Of a stretch of DNA of 5,667 nucleotides, positions 5,611 through 5,667 are shown in pieces. A model generated the notes under the pieces. It did not search any database. It was given only the letters and a program-made list of their open reading frames with translations, and was not told the DNA's origin. The stretch is from positions 11,889 to 17,555 of the forward strand of contig DITJ01000099.1 in the NCBI GenBank assembly GCA_002422795.1, given 5' to 3'. The translations under genes and the position numbers were made by a program. Within the stretch, counting starts at the first letter, position 1, and each line of letters opens with the position of its first letter. Origin of the DNA: Alphaproteobacteria bacterium UBA6187 (GTDB lineage: Bacteria; Pseudomonadota; Alphaproteobacteria; Rickettsiales; UBA6187).

Positions 5611-5667
5611 AAAAGTTAAATCTTTAGGAATAGTGGTTCTATTTCAAAGATTTAACTTTTTTATATA
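5611..5667 (+). terminator. Long rho-independent terminator after the AIM24 gene
   Basis: AAAAGTTAAATCTTT (5611-5625) and AAAGATTTAACTTTT (5646-5660) are perfect 15-bp inverted repeats. Inside the loop, 5627-5633 and 5639-5645 pair again around a TGGTT loop, so nearly the whole 50 bases fold into one stem with a bulged A. The right arm runs into six T residues (5657-5662) and an AT-rich stretch. It lies 75 bases after the stop codon. The stem is unusually long and A-T rich for a terminator and might also be a dispersed palindromic repeat. Confidence 0.65.

Overview
The window is a compact, AT-rich piece of bacterial chromosome with five intact protein genes. From upstream to downstream they are a Wzx/MOP-type polysaccharide flippase (+), a membrane-anchored alpha/beta hydrolase of the BEM46/ABHD13 type (+), indole-3-glycerol-phosphate synthase TrpC (-), an eight-unit ankyrin-repeat protein (-) and an AIM24/TIGR00266-family protein (+). 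AT-rich DNA, a solo ankyrin protein, a solo trpC and few Shine-Dalgarno sequences would suit a host- or protist-associated alphaproteobacterium of the Rickettsiales/Holosporales sort. That is an inference from gene style only; no rRNA or other taxonomic marker is present.

Layout. Bases 1-332 hold no convincing gene, but they contain a local GC-rich patch with a 12-bp palindrome, a 9-bp-stem hairpin, a 9-bp direct repeat and a possible flippase promoter. The flippase (333-1616) and the hydrolase (1696-2490) run in the same direction with a 79-bp gap that contains a plausible separate promoter. The hydrolase converges on trpC (2540-3346) across 49 bp, and a terminator-like hairpin serving the hydrolase lies partly inside the trpC 3' end. 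The ankyrin gene (3440-4417) lies upstream of trpC on the same strand, with 93 bp and a small hairpin between them. The ankyrin and AIM24 genes diverge from a 221-bp spacer (counted to the chosen ATG). That spacer carries a good promoter on each strand, both with a perfect TATAAT -10, and an operator-like inverted repeat over the -35 of the AIM24 promoter. A long 15-bp perfect hairpin followed by T residues closes the AIM24 transcription unit at the right edge.

The genes do not form an obvious pathway. The flippase points to surface polysaccharide or LPS export, TrpC to tryptophan synthesis without any other trp gene nearby, and the ankyrin protein to protein-protein contacts, possibly with a host. 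The hydrolase and AIM24 proteins belong to families of poorly known substrate or role. No CRISPR array, tRNA, rRNA, transposase gene or clear novel multi-gene system is visible. The most interesting signals are regulatory: the divergent promoter spacer, the overlapping terminator in trpC, and the unexplained structured DNA in the first 330 bases.
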